A stretch of DNA of 55,233 nucleotides, taken from assembly GCA_018830285.1 (NCBI GenBank), contig JAHJSB010000009.1, forward strand, positions 1 to 55,233, given 5' to 3'. A program made the translations under genes and the position numbers. The notes beneath the pieces were generated by a model that was not told the DNA's origin, made no database searches, and worked only from the letters and a program-made list of their open reading frames with translations. Source of the DNA: Alphaproteobacteria bacterium (GTDB taxonomy: Bacteria > Pseudomonadota > Alphaproteobacteria > Caulobacterales > Hyphomonadaceae). Every line of letters begins with the position of its first letter. The stretch's first letter is position 1. Of this stretch, positions 47,178 through 55,233 are shown in pieces.

Positions 47178-48155
47178 TCAGCCTTGAATCAGGTTCGCGA
47201 AATAGAGGTAGAGCGGTATCCCGACCGCCAGGTTGAACGGAAAGGTCACCCCAAGCGACAGTGTAAGATAAATCGATGGTTTGGCCTTGGGCATCGCAAG
47301 CCGCATCGCCGCCGGAACCGCGATATAGGACGCCGAGGCCGCCAGCACCATGAGCAGCGCCGTATCGCCGGCCTGTATTCCGAGGCTCCAGGCGATCGCT
47401 CCGCCAAGGGCCGCCGACACGAGTGGCATATACAAACCGAATGCAACGGCGCTGAAATCCAACTGGCGCCAGCCCTGCCGCAGTCCTCTGCCTGCAGACA
47501 GCCCCATGTCCAGAAGGAAGAGGCAGAGAACGCCCTGGAAGGGATCAACGAAGAAGGGTGAAATCCGCTCCATGCCCGATTCGCCCGTCACCCATCCGAT
47601 GGCCAGCGCACCAACCAGAACCACAATAGATGCATTAAGGAGGACTTCACGATAAAGCTCGCCCGATTCCGAGCCCGCCACCGAAGGCGCCTTCTTCTGG
47701 CCCCGCTGCGCCAAAATCAACGCTGTGATGATCGCAGGCGCCTCCATGAGTGCAGCAACTGCAACCATGTACCCCGAACTCTCGAGCCCGGCCGACCTGA
47801 TAAACTGTGTCGCCGCGACAAACGTGACGATCGAAATGGATCCATAATGAGCAGCAGTTGCAGCAGCATCAATCCGGTCCATCTTGCTGGTCCAGCGCAA
47901 AAACGCAAAGGCAATGACAGGCAAGCAGAAGGACAGGACTATGCCGGCAGCTAGGACTGTCCAAACCTGAAGAGAGAAGTCGCTCCTTGACATCTCTACG
48001 CCTCCTTTGAGGCCAATCGCCATCATCAGGTAGATCGCGAGCCCTTTTGCAAAGGCTTCAGGAATTGTCATCTGTGATCGGAGCAGGGCCGCTGAAAGCC
48101 CCAGCACAAAGAACAATACCATTGGCGACAACAAGGTAGCGAGCATCTGGTCCAT
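47178..48155 (-). CDS. sbtA: Sodium-dependent bicarbonate transporter SbtA
   Basis: A 325-residue membrane protein with about ten hydrophobic segments in two inverted halves (LMMAIGLKGGVEMSRSDFSL in the first). It matches the SbtA (DUF897) family, which imports bicarbonate with Na+. I choose the ATG at 48155 (MDQMLATLLSPMVLFFVLGL), since the extension from 48212 is basic and unlike the family. Upstream of sbtB and the carbonic anhydrase gene. Confidence 0.9.
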   Translation of the reverse strand: MDQMLATLLSPMVLFFVLGLSAALLRSQMTIPEAFAKGLAIYLMMAIGLKGGVEMSRSDFSLQVWTVLAAGIVLSFCLPVIAFAFLRWTSKMDRIDAAATAAHYGSISIVTFVAATQFIRSAGLESSGYMVAVAALMEAPAIITALILAQRGQKKAPSVAGSESGELYREVLLNASIVVLVGALAIGWVTGESGMERISPFFVDPFQGVLCLFLLDMGLSAGRGLRQGWRQLDFSAVAFGLYMPLVSAALGGAIAWSLGIQAGDTALLMVLAASASYIAVPAAMRLAMPKAKPSIYLTLSLGVTFPFNLAVGIPLYLYFANLIQG

Positions 48156-48403
48156 TGGGTTTTCATGCTCCAGTGTGCGCTTGAAAAAGGACCTCGCTTG
48201 GCGGCGCGCCAAGTGAGGCCAATGACTCTTTTCATATTGGGTGTTTCGGGTCCCGGTCTCGGGTCTGCATTCGTTCGCACCCTGCAGGTACTCACATCAG
48301 GTTAGATCAGATTCGACCTCGTGCGACGGCCTCAGAATACGTGCAAGTCTGTCAGGCGGCCGACAGAAACAAGAAAGCTGCGAACAAGCTTTTCCTATTC
48401 GCC

Positions 48404-48748
48404 CTAAGGACCGAAATACCTGAACCTGCAAGCGACCAGTCGATGGTCGCGCGCATCTACAAAAGACTCTGAAATAGCTGCGAGTTCGAACGGACCCCAG
48501 CTTATCAATGACTCGATATGATACTGCCGGGCCTCAATGGAGCCGTCCCATGCGGCAATCATGCCCCATACGTGGAGTCCCCCAGGCTGATCGACTCTCG
48601 CGCGGCGGCTCCCTTTTTGATCCGGACAGGCCGCGCTCCTGATCGCGGACGTCCCGGATCGGAAAACCAAAAGGGCGCGGCCCCGGTGAGGCTTGGCAAG
48701 CTTATCTTGCGGAGGCAACTGGAATACATCTGTAGCGAATATCGTCAT
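48404..48748 (-). CDS. Hypothetical protein of 114 residues
   Basis: MTIFATDVFQLPPQDKLAKP and a C-terminal WGPFELAAISESFVDARDHR. AGGAG eight bases before the ATG and a normal composition support a real gene. No domain recognised. It lies between sbtA and the selenocysteine module on the same strand. Confidence 0.55.
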   Translation of the reverse strand: MTIFATDVFQLPPQDKLAKPHRGRALLVFRSGTSAIRSAACPDQKGSRRARVDQPGGLHVWGMIAAWDGSIEARQYHIESLISWGPFELAAISESFVDARDHRLVACRFRYFGP

Positions 48749-49563
48749 GTTTGGATCTCCTGTTCGACTCCTTCAGCGAACAGGATATCCAGAAATGCAG
48801 ATAACAATATTCGAATTATAGTATGGTATTCATAGTTTTTGCTTATATCAATGCGGCGCATTTCGACTGCCAACCACCAGAACAAACGCTTTTACACCGT
48901 TCTCCCGATCGCACAGCTCCGGAATAATATTCTCACCCGGCAATATTACTGTTCAACAGCTTGAACACGGCTACATCTCGCAGCGCCTGATACAGATGCA
49001 AATTGCTGTACGGTACTTGGAGCGAATACCACTTCATGTCGCACCGAACGCAGGACACCTTTTTCCTATCAACGCGAGATATTTATTCAATTTGAAAAAT
49101 GGTTTCGTCGCCCTCAAGTCGATTTGGTAATCACCATTGGAGGAGCAGATGTCCCGCTTTGAAAAGCAACGTGAACCTGGCCGCTCTCTGAAGACCTGGA
49201 TCGGTGGCTTCCGCGTGCCCGGCCTAGTCGCGCAGTTCAACGCAAAGCCTATGAATCCACCAGTCACTTTTGCAAATCCGAAACGCGATCTCTCACAATG
49301 CCGCGAAACGGGTTCTTGACCATTTCCCGAGTCTAGGTTCCCCTGCCTTGCGCCCAAGGCCGTCTGCCCCGACACTGCCAGCGCAGCCGTGTTCATCGTT
49401 TGCCATTGTGCAATTCCTTGGTTGGTACGATCAGATGCGGGCGAGTAAGCATCAAGTAGCGAAACGGTTTTTGCTCATTTACCGAGGTTAAACGCCTGGA
49501 TTAATCACCTCCATCTCAGTTCAACTTAAAATGCCGCTCAGAGTGCGTTTCCAGCCCACTTTG
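48749..49563. other. AT-rich gap of about 815 bp with one possible small gene
   Basis: Lower GC than the neighbours. Apart from the short frame at 49149-49319, I see no gene, RNA or repeat I can support. It should hold the promoter of the 48404 gene and the end of the selenoprotein transcript. Confidence 0.4.
49149..49319 (+). CDS. Possible small protein of 56 residues
   Basis: MSRFEKQREPGRSLKTWIGG onward. GGAGGAGCAG sits directly before the ATG, a near-perfect ribosome site, which is the main reason to list it. No recognised family and no neighbours on this strand. Confidence 0.3.
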   Translation: MSRFEKQREPGRSLKTWIGGFRVPGLVAQFNAKPMNPPVTFANPKRDLSQCRETGS

Positions 49564-50082
49564 TTACTTTGTCAGCGCGTCGATGATGCTGGTGAGTGCA
49601 TTCTTTGCTTTGGTTCGCATTTCATCATCCGTAGCATCCTGAATAGGATGTGGGACGAGGACATAGCGTGCGTCTTCCATGCCAAGAGCACTGCGCTGAA
49701 AATTGGCAGCTTCCTCGAACTCGGACGAAGCGATGGAGACCGATGGGATTCCCTGGATTTCAAACCAGACTGTGTCGTGCAGACTGCACGTCGTACAGGA
49801 ACCTCAATCGGCCAGTGCTTCGACTACATAGTCCACTTCGCCTGCAATTTCGCGCCGCAGGTCATCTGGACACGGCTTGGTGAAGGTTGGCTTCGAATAG
49901 CGCTTCACTGTAATGCCGGGTACGGCGGTCGTAAGCTGGCGCTCAAGCTCATCGAGCAAGACATTGCCGCGGGGCTTGCGGATGTCGAGCAGGCCGACCG
50001 TACCGGTGAGCGCCCCCGCTCTCGGCGTGATCTGACGCACGACTGGCTTGCGCTCGTCAGTGGGATCAAGAATTGTTGTCAT
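49564..50082 (-). CDS. UGSC-family selenoprotein with in-frame UGA (selenocysteine at residue 93)
   Basis: Starting at ATG 50082 (MTTILDPTDERKPVVRQITP; AAGGA seven bases upstream), the frame reads to VDYVVEALAD, then TGA at 49804-49806, and continues without another stop to TAA at 49564-49566. The reading after the TGA is GSCTTCSLHDTVWFEIQGIP, the conserved Sec-Gly-Ser-Cys block of UGSC-family (seleno)proteins, so the TGA is Sec93. Total 172 residues. If UGA were a stop the product would lack the redox site. A hairpin that fits SECIS follows at once. The protein is probably a small redox enzyme; its reaction is unknown. Fifty-seven bases after a thioredoxin-domain gene, in a run with selA, selB and tRNA-Sec. 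Confidence 0.93.
49770..49798 (-). promoter_or_regulatory. Bacterial SECIS element in the UGSC gene
   Basis: Counting the U of UGA as 1, bases 9-12 (CUGU) pair with 34-37 (ACAG), and 17-22 (CGUGCA) with 26-31 (UGCACG), leaving loop G23-U24-C25. G23 and U24 are the SelB-contact bases at the same positions in E. coli fdhF, and the following UGCAC is identical. The element lies wholly in the coding region, as in bacteria. Confidence 0.82.
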
Positions 50083-50139
50083 TTTCAGTCCTTCTTCTGC
50101 TCGCTTGTCTATTGAGCATAGCTGTTTGGGATTCTGTCT

Positions 50140-51729
50140 CTAGCCTAAATCGATCTTGCGCGACACCGATTGGGAACCGATTTCGCCGGTCGCCCACCCA
50201 TGGAAAGCAGAGCTGAACTTGCCTGCATCAGATCCCGCCACGACAATATGGATATATTCCGGACCCGCGAATTTCGGCACTTCAGTCTTGAGCTTCCCCG
50301 CGCCCATTTTTTCGGCGGTTGCCTTGGGGATGCCTGCGCCGGACGTTTCGTCGGCAACCATCTCGCTCAAGGGGCGCCGGGTCACTTCCTGGATCCGGGC
50401 GCGTAGCCGATCCTTGGTGTAATCTCCTTCACTCATCAGCGTGTCGATGTGCTCCGGGCAGACAACGAGAAGTGCGTCTATTGGCAGGTTTCTCAATTTC
50501 GGCAGAAACACCCCCTCCAGTCCCAATCCGATAGACCCGGCGACCTGTTCGGGCTTGCGCGATTCCTGGTCAACGATATGGACCGGGCCGCCTGTCATGG
50601 CGAAGACCGTAACGACCGAATCCTCTTTCTTGAAGCCGCGTTCAACGTGAAGCGGCGGCCACGGAGAGCGTTCTTCGTTTTCCGCAAAGCACATCGTGTA
50701 TTTCATCGGATTGCCAAGCGTAGAGCGTTCGACGCCACCCGGCTTTCCGCCGCCCACATTGCCGACGATGAGGCGCAAGGCACGGCCGATCGTCGCGTTG
50801 GCGCGGTTGCCAGACCCGAGCGCACAGAGCCCCTTATTCATGCCGATCCTGTCACGGATGGGACCATTGACGACGATCACTGGCGCTGCGCCCATGGTGG
50901 TGGCCGTGACACCATGAATATTGAATGCATCGGTACAGACGGCCTCCAGTGCGGCGATGACGACGGGCATGTATTCCGGCTTGCATCCCGCCATGACCGC
51001 ATTGATGGCAATCTTTTCGACGGTCGCTTCACCCATATTGGGAGGGACGGTGGCGACAAGGTCTTGCGCAGGGCGGTGCGTGCCCTCGAGCATTCGCAGG
51101 ACCCGTTCGGGCGTTGGCGGCACGAGCGGCAGACCATCGGAAAAGCCTTGATCGAACATGAACTCGATTACGTCGTCCGCAGGGGCAATATCGATACGTC
51201 GCGCCTGAATCACACTTCCCTCTGCGCTTGCGCGGAGCTTGTCATAAATTTCAGGATAAAGATGTTTGGAGCCGCATCCGGGACGCCACGCCGGGAGGCT
51301 TGCCCAGTCGATCTGGGCTTGCGGCACATCCAGGCTCCGGGCCAGGTCTGCGCTGAGGCGTTCCCATTCTTCACGAACGAAACCCTCGAAATGCGACCTC
51401 ACCCTACCATTGGCGTCTATCCAGAATACGGAAGGCACGATCTCGATGTCCCAGTCGAAGGAGGTCTTGCAGGATGTGTCATCGAGGATCGGGAACATGA
51501 GACCATGCCGTTCCTTGAGGGCAGCGTTGTCAGCGCCCGATTGCCCCGGCATCAATACGCGCAGCTTTTCACCGTACGCCTTGTGAAGGGCCTCCACGAC
51601 AGGCGCGGCCGTGTTGCACGTTTCACAGTCTTCCTTAACGAAAACAACGAGGTGCGGGCCGTCGCCCGGAAACGTATGGGTGTCGCCGGATAGAGACTTC
51701 AGAGAGAAACTCGGTTTGGTTTCCGTCAT
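50140..51729 (-). CDS. Thioredoxin-fold protein fused to a large uncharacterised domain, partner of the UGSC selenoprotein
   Basis: A 529-residue protein. Residues 1 to about 130 form a thioredoxin-like domain with Cys35-E-T-Cys38 in VVFVKEDCETCNTAAPVV and a cis-Pro in IEIVPSVFWIDANG. The remaining ~390 residues have motifs GNVGGGKPGGVERSTLG and CFAENEERSPWPPLHVERGF that I do not assign to a named family; from memory such domains occur next to UGSC proteins. The ATG at 51729 follows AGGAG by six bases; longer frames reach into tRNA-Sec and are not used. Located between tRNA-Sec and the selenoprotein gene, so a joint redox reaction is likely. Confidence 0.8.
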   Translation of the reverse strand: MTETKPSFSLKSLSGDTHTFPGDGPHLVVFVKEDCETCNTAAPVVEALHKAYGEKLRVLMPGQSGADNAALKERHGLMFPILDDTSCKTSFDWDIEIVPSVFWIDANGRVRSHFEGFVREEWERLSADLARSLDVPQAQIDWASLPAWRPGCGSKHLYPEIYDKLRASAEGSVIQARRIDIAPADDVIEFMFDQGFSDGLPLVPPTPERVLRMLEGTHRPAQDLVATVPPNMGEATVEKIAINAVMAGCKPEYMPVVIAALEAVCTDAFNIHGVTATTMGAAPVIVVNGPIRDRIGMNKGLCALGSGNRANATIGRALRLIVGNVGGGKPGGVERSTLGNPMKYTMCFAENEERSPWPPLHVERGFKKEDSVVTVFAMTGGPVHIVDQESRKPEQVAGSIGLGLEGVFLPKLRNLPIDALLVVCPEHIDTLMSEGDYTKDRLRARIQEVTRRPLSEMVADETSGAGIPKATAEKMGAGKLKTEVPKFAGPEYIHIVVAGSDAGKFSSAFHGWATGEIGSQSVSRKIDLG

Positions 51730-51800
51730 GGACGCACTCCTCATTGCTTCATGCCATATTGGGGAGGAGAGACAAGTTTTGTCTAGGGTGACGCCGGGGC

Positions 51801-51895
51801 TGGCGGAGGTGGATGGGAATCGAACCCACCACACGTCTTGTCGACGCGTCCATGGTTTTGAAGACCAGGGAAGCCACCAGACTCCAGTCACCTCC
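51801..51895 (-). tRNA. selC: tRNA-Sec (anticodon UCA)
   Basis: A 95-base tRNA on the minus strand: 5' GGAGGTGA against 3' CCACCTCC (8-position acceptor with one A-C mismatch), a long D stem, anticodon loop CTTCAAA identical to E. coli tRNA-Sec with TCA at 51859-51861, a 7-bp variable arm (ACGCGTC/GACGTGT), T arm around GGTTCGATTCCC, discriminator G and encoded CCA. The long acceptor and variable arm separate it from normal tRNAs. It lies 35 bases after selB and 71 before the thioredoxin-domain gene. Confidence 0.93.
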
Positions 51896-51930
51896 ATGAA
51901 CAGCAGACAGTAGCTGCAGCCAGCCGTACG

Positions 51931-53811
51931 TCAAACGTCAGCCATATAGCGCGTGTCGCCAATACGGATTGTAGTGCCTCGTGAATCGAGATGCTCAAGA
52001 ATGGGTACAATAAACTTGCGGGTTGTGTTCAGGGTCGAACGAGCCTCCCCGGTGGTAAAGGCGGTCTGCCCCGGATAGGTGGACCTGAGTGTTCTGGCCG
52101 CAGCGGCAATGGCGTCGGAGTGAAACGCGAGAGATTGCCTCAGTGAGACGTTGTTCAGGCGAATGGCCGTTCCTTCGTGAATGAGCAGGGCAAGGAGGTC
52201 GGCGTCGTCAGGGCCTGTAATGAATGCATCTGGCGCAGGAGGCGCAAGACCCGATTCCTTCAGTTTTGCGGCCATGCAGGCCATGCGTTCTTGTTGCTGC
52301 GCTGTCAGGTAATGGAGGGGAGCGTGAGTTGGCAAGGCCACGTCAGTACCGGAAATAACCAGCTTTCCCTCTGAGGCGAGCATCGCCTCGACAAACTCGA
52401 TCAGCGCCTGTGCTGTGCGCGGGACATGCATGTGAGCACGCGGTGCGAGTGGCTTCAGCGGACATGTCGCATGATAGGCTTGAAGTCGCGCAATATACCT
52501 TTCTTTGACCTCTTCAACAGTGGATGACACCGCGACAAGAGTGTCCGTGACGTCCATAAACAGCGCCCCCAACTCCCCGCGCACGCTTGCAGCAGGACTG
52601 CGTGCAAGGCGGCAGATGTCGGCGATATGCGCAATCCCCATATGCTCGCGCGCGAGAGCTGCCGCGATCCCACGGGTGTCGCCAAGCTGAGCCGCTTTCA
52701 GGGTCTCGAGCCGTTGCTTTTTGCTGGCCTTGTTCGAGGCCGCCAAGGGATCGAGTATTATCGCTCCGCCGATAGTCTCAGCTGGTGAAAGGCAGCGGAT
52801 GATTGCATGCTGGCCGGCAAAGGTGGTGATGGCCGCCGGGAAGCAAAGCCGGGCAAATGCCGATGCGCCTGGGCTCAATTGCTCACCCTCAAAGAGGCGG
52901 AGGCTCGCGACAGAATGGGCGGTGCCATACAGGACCCGGACCTGCTGCATGTGCTTGACGGGACGGCTGGCGCGGGGGGACAGGCTGATTGAAACATCAC
53001 ATTGAATGGAAGGGACGAATGCATCCGGCGCATGCACTATGTCACCGGGCTTGATTTCAATGGCAGAGATGCCTCGCAGGTTCAGCGCGATGCGCTCGCC
53101 GGGATTGGCCTGAGATGATTCCTGACCGCGCACCTGCATCCCGCGGATGGTTGTGGTTTGCTGTTTGGAGGCAAGGACAAGGGCATCATCTACCCGTATC
53201 GATCCACCATGCAGCGTCCCCGTAACAACGGTGCCACGCCCTTGCGCAACGAAGACGCGGTCGACAGCAAGGAAGGCCGCAAAAACGGGTTCGGATCCGG
53301 TTGACCGAAGGCCAAGGTGGCCCAGTGCATCGCCAAGCGCTCCTATCCCCTGCCCCGTTGTGGACGAGCAGAAAATGAATGGTGCGTCGTAATATCGAGT
53401 GCCTGACAACGCGGCGCGCAACTCAGCTTCCCGGGTAGCGTGTTCAGTATTGGAAACCCGATCTGACTTAGTGACGGCTACAATCGCCTCATGGATGCCG
53501 AGGGATTCCACAATTTGAAGGTGTTCCAGAGTTTGTGCCTGGACGCCATCTGTTGCGGATATGACAAGAAGCGCTGCGCGGGCACCAGACGCGCCGGAGA
53601 CCATGGCACGGACGAAGTCCTCATGACCGGGGGCGTCGATGAAGTCGACCATGACATCGCCGCACTGCCGGTAGGCAAAGCCTGGCGTGATGGACAGTCC
53701 ACGCGCCTTTTCCTCCGGCAACCTGTCGGTCTCCATGCCCGTAAGCGCGCGCACCAGCGAGGTTTTTCCGTGATCGACGTGCCCTATCACAATGACCGGA
53801 CACGTCTTCAT
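51931..53811 (-). CDS. selB: Selenocysteine-specific translation elongation factor SelB
   Basis: A 626-residue GTPase that delivers Sec-tRNA to UGA at SECIS hairpins. G1 is GHVDHGKTS (10-18), G3 DAPGHE (59-64) and G4 TKSD (114-117). After the EF-Tu-like domains, the C-terminal ~250 residues are winged-helix repeats that bind the SECIS RNA. The start ATG overlaps the selA stop by four bases (53808-53811). Confidence 0.96.
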   Translation of the reverse strand: MKTCPVIVIGHVDHGKTSLVRALTGMETDRLPEEKARGLSITPGFAYRQCGDVMVDFIDAPGHEDFVRAMVSGASGARAALLVISATDGVQAQTLEHLQIVESLGIHEAIVAVTKSDRVSNTEHATREAELRAALSGTRYYDAPFIFCSSTTGQGIGALGDALGHLGLRSTGSEPVFAAFLAVDRVFVAQGRGTVVTGTLHGGSIRVDDALVLASKQQTTTIRGMQVRGQESSQANPGERIALNLRGISAIEIKPGDIVHAPDAFVPSIQCDVSISLSPRASRPVKHMQQVRVLYGTAHSVASLRLFEGEQLSPGASAFARLCFPAAITTFAGQHAIIRCLSPAETIGGAIILDPLAASNKASKKQRLETLKAAQLGDTRGIAAALAREHMGIAHIADICRLARSPAASVRGELGALFMDVTDTLVAVSSTVEEVKERYIARLQAYHATCPLKPLAPRAHMHVPRTAQALIEFVEAMLASEGKLVISGTDVALPTHAPLHYLTAQQQERMACMAAKLKESGLAPPAPDAFITGPDDADLLALLIHEGTAIRLNNVSLRQSLAFHSDAIAAAARTLRSTYPGQTAFTTGEARSTLNTTRKFIVPILEHLDSRGTTIRIGDTRYMADV

Positions 53812-55199
53812 CGTGCGCGGACACCGCGAAACGCATGCATGACAATCGGCAGATCTTCATCGATGAGGGTGCGGGCGTCCATCACGAAGCGGTCACCCCT
53901 GATGAGACCTATGATTGGAATTTCGTGGGAGCGCAGGGCAGCAACGAGCGCATCCGCGGTATAAGACGGTGCAGATACAGAGACGGCATAGCTTTCCAGA
54001 TCTTGCTGGGGGAGAGACCCTCCGCCGACATAGGCTGCGCTCTTCGCAACGGTCACGTCTTCGAGACCTGATGCAATGAGCGCATCGGCGAGTCGGTCAG
54101 CTCGCGCGCGAACCTCACCAACCGTCTGTGCGATGGCCCGAAGGACGGGCACGCTTTGGAGAGGGTTGTGAGGTTCCCGGTAAAGCCGGAGTGTTGCCTC
54201 GAGCGCCGCAAGCGAGAGCTTGTCAATGCGCACAGCCCGGCAGAGCGGGTGAGACTTCAACCTGCCGACAAGATCGGCGCGTCCGGCAATGATACCTGAC
54301 TGGGGTCCGCCGAGCAGTTTGTCACCCGAAAACATGACAAGATCGACGCCAGATTTCAGGATGTCAGATACGACAGGTTCATCGCGCAAACCATAGGCGG
54401 AAAGGTCCATCAGCACACCGCTGCCGAGGTCTTCCATGAGGATGGTGTTTGAATTGCGCGCAAGCAAGGCGAGGTCTTCGCGCTTTGGCGCAGACGTAAA
54501 TCCGACGATGCGGAAATTACTCGTGTGGCTTTTCAGGAGGACAGCCGTTTCGCTGTCTATGGCACGCTCATAGTCTGAGGCACGCGTTTTGTTTGTCGAG
54601 CCGACTTCCTTGAGGATCGCACCACTTTGTTCGATGACATCAGGTAGGCGAAAAGCACCACCAATTTCGATCAGTTCACCACGTGACGCGATGACTTTCT
54701 TGCCCTGCGCAGTTGCCATCAGGCTGAGCAAGACAGCCGCAGCGCAATTGTTCACGACGAGGGCGGCTTCAGCACCCGTCAGGTCGCAGATGAGGTCTTC
54801 GACATGGGCATAGCGCGAGCCACGCTTTCCGGTATCGAGGTCGAGCTCAAGGTTTGAATAGTTTGCCCCAACCGCCTGCATAGCGGCTATCGCTTCAGGC
54901 GCGAGGCGGGCACGACCGAGATTGGTATGGATGATAATGCCTGTCGCATTGATAACCGAGCGCATATTCGGCTGACGCCTCGCTTCGATCGAACTGACCA
55001 GGCTGGTGGCAAAGGTTTCGCTCTCGAAGTCAGGGAGGCTGGTCATGTGCCCCGACCGAACGCCACCGCGCAGGGCCTGAAGCCTCGAACGCAGTGCCCG
55101 GGTAACCTCCGGGCGCGTATAGGTCCGAAGTAACGCCCCGATATGCGCTGTTTCAAGGAGCGCTTGCATCTGTGGCAATTGTCTCAATAGATTATCCAC
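53808..55199 (-). CDS. selA: L-seryl-tRNA(Sec) selenium transferase SelA
   Basis: A 463-residue PLP enzyme that converts Ser-tRNA-Sec to Sec-tRNA-Sec using selenophosphate. The PLP lysine is Lys294 in FSGDKLLGGPQ, and GIIIHTNLGRARL is the conserved N-terminal segment. First gene of the selA-selB-tRNA-Sec-thioredoxin-UGSC run; the promoter is outside or at the right edge of the window. Confidence 0.97.
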   Translation of the reverse strand: MDNLLRQLPQMQALLETAHIGALLRTYTRPEVTRALRSRLQALRGGVRSGHMTSLPDFESETFATSLVSSIEARRQPNMRSVINATGIIIHTNLGRARLAPEAIAAMQAVGANYSNLELDLDTGKRGSRYAHVEDLICDLTGAEAALVVNNCAAAVLLSLMATAQGKKVIASRGELIEIGGAFRLPDVIEQSGAILKEVGSTNKTRASDYERAIDSETAVLLKSHTSNFRIVGFTSAPKREDLALLARNSNTILMEDLGSGVLMDLSAYGLRDEPVVSDILKSGVDLVMFSGDKLLGGPQSGIIAGRADLVGRLKSHPLCRAVRIDKLSLAALEATLRLYREPHNPLQSVPVLRAIAQTVGEVRARADRLADALIASGLEDVTVAKSAAYVGGGSLPQQDLESYAVSVSAPSYTADALVAALRSHEIPIIGLIRGDRFVMDARTLIDEDLPIVMHAFRGVRAR

Positions 55200-55233
55200 G
55201 TGCTTTCACCCTGCTGCTGCGCGCTAGTGTAGA

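Noticed and set aside
49034-49396. 120-codon minus-strand frame
   Set aside because: No ribosome site and low-complexity composition; overlaps the better-supported small frame at 49149.
50449-51693. 414-codon open frame on the plus strand
   Set aside because: Shadow of the thioredoxin-domain gene on the minus strand.
1-55233. CRISPR array or rRNA
   Set aside because: No regularly spaced direct repeats and no rRNA-like sequence were seen.

Overview
The window is high-GC DNA from an alphaproteobacterium, most likely a Hyphomonadaceae/Caulobacterales-type marine bacterium. That placement is my inference from the aminotransferase-hom-glpX-recJ gene order, a class I PHA synthase, the tRNA-Glu and the overall protein flavour; no marker gene proves it.

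Layout, left to right. (1) 1-2.7 kb: end of an integrated element, with the start of an IS3 transposase, a gene remnant, and a tyrosine recombinase facing the 3' end of a tRNA-Glu gene. (2) 2.7-8.7 kb: core minus-strand genes recJ, glpX, hom, a class I aminotransferase and a lipoprotein. (3) 8.8-18.9 kb: PHA synthase, a CBS-containing site-2 protease, three universal-stress-type proteins, an amino-acid permease and a LonB-like protease, which look like a stress and storage block. (4) 19.1-25.8 kb: a tightly packed molybdenum-cofactor operon (ModE-like regulator, xdhC, mocA-like, moaA, moaD, moaE, moaB, moaC, moeA) with a good ModE-type operator, then a TauE/SafE exporter. (5) 26-32.3 kb: a two-subunit xanthine-oxidase-family enzyme, a cytochrome c, flavocytochrome-type FccB (frameshifted), and soxX, soxY, soxZ, soxA. 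No soxB or soxCD lies in the window. (6) 32.3-37.6 kb: a minus-strand operon of membrane, TPR and TerB-like proteins of unknown function. (7) 38-43.7 kb: a decayed region with a TetR regulator, a MATE pump and remnants of an MFS symporter, a halogenase, gluconokinase, gluconate permease and an IS6 transposase. (8) 43.9-48.7 kb: an OxyR-like LysR regulator without the redox cysteines, two tiny genes divergent from it, a delta-class carbonic anhydrase lipoprotein, and an SbtA/SbtB bicarbonate uptake pair. (9) 49.5-55.2 kb: a compact selenocysteine module on the minus strand: selA, selB, tRNA-Sec, a thioredoxin-domain protein and a UGSC-family selenoprotein.

The most interesting signal is the selenocysteine module. 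The last gene appears to stop at a TGA after 92 codons, but the frame stays open for 79 more codons and begins with the Sec-Gly-Ser-Cys motif. Directly after the TGA is a hairpin whose apical G and U fall at exactly the positions found in the E. coli fdhF SECIS element. The machinery that would read this UGA (SelA, SelB, tRNA-Sec) is encoded in the same operon-like run. The operon therefore encodes both the decoding apparatus and a likely client; selD is not in the window and must be elsewhere.

A metabolic theme is plausible: Sox-type sulfur oxidation, a molybdo-hydroxylase with its own cofactor genes, and a periplasmic carbonic anhydrase with a bicarbonate transporter would fit a mixotroph. 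No RuBisCO or carboxysome gene is present here, so autotrophy is not shown.
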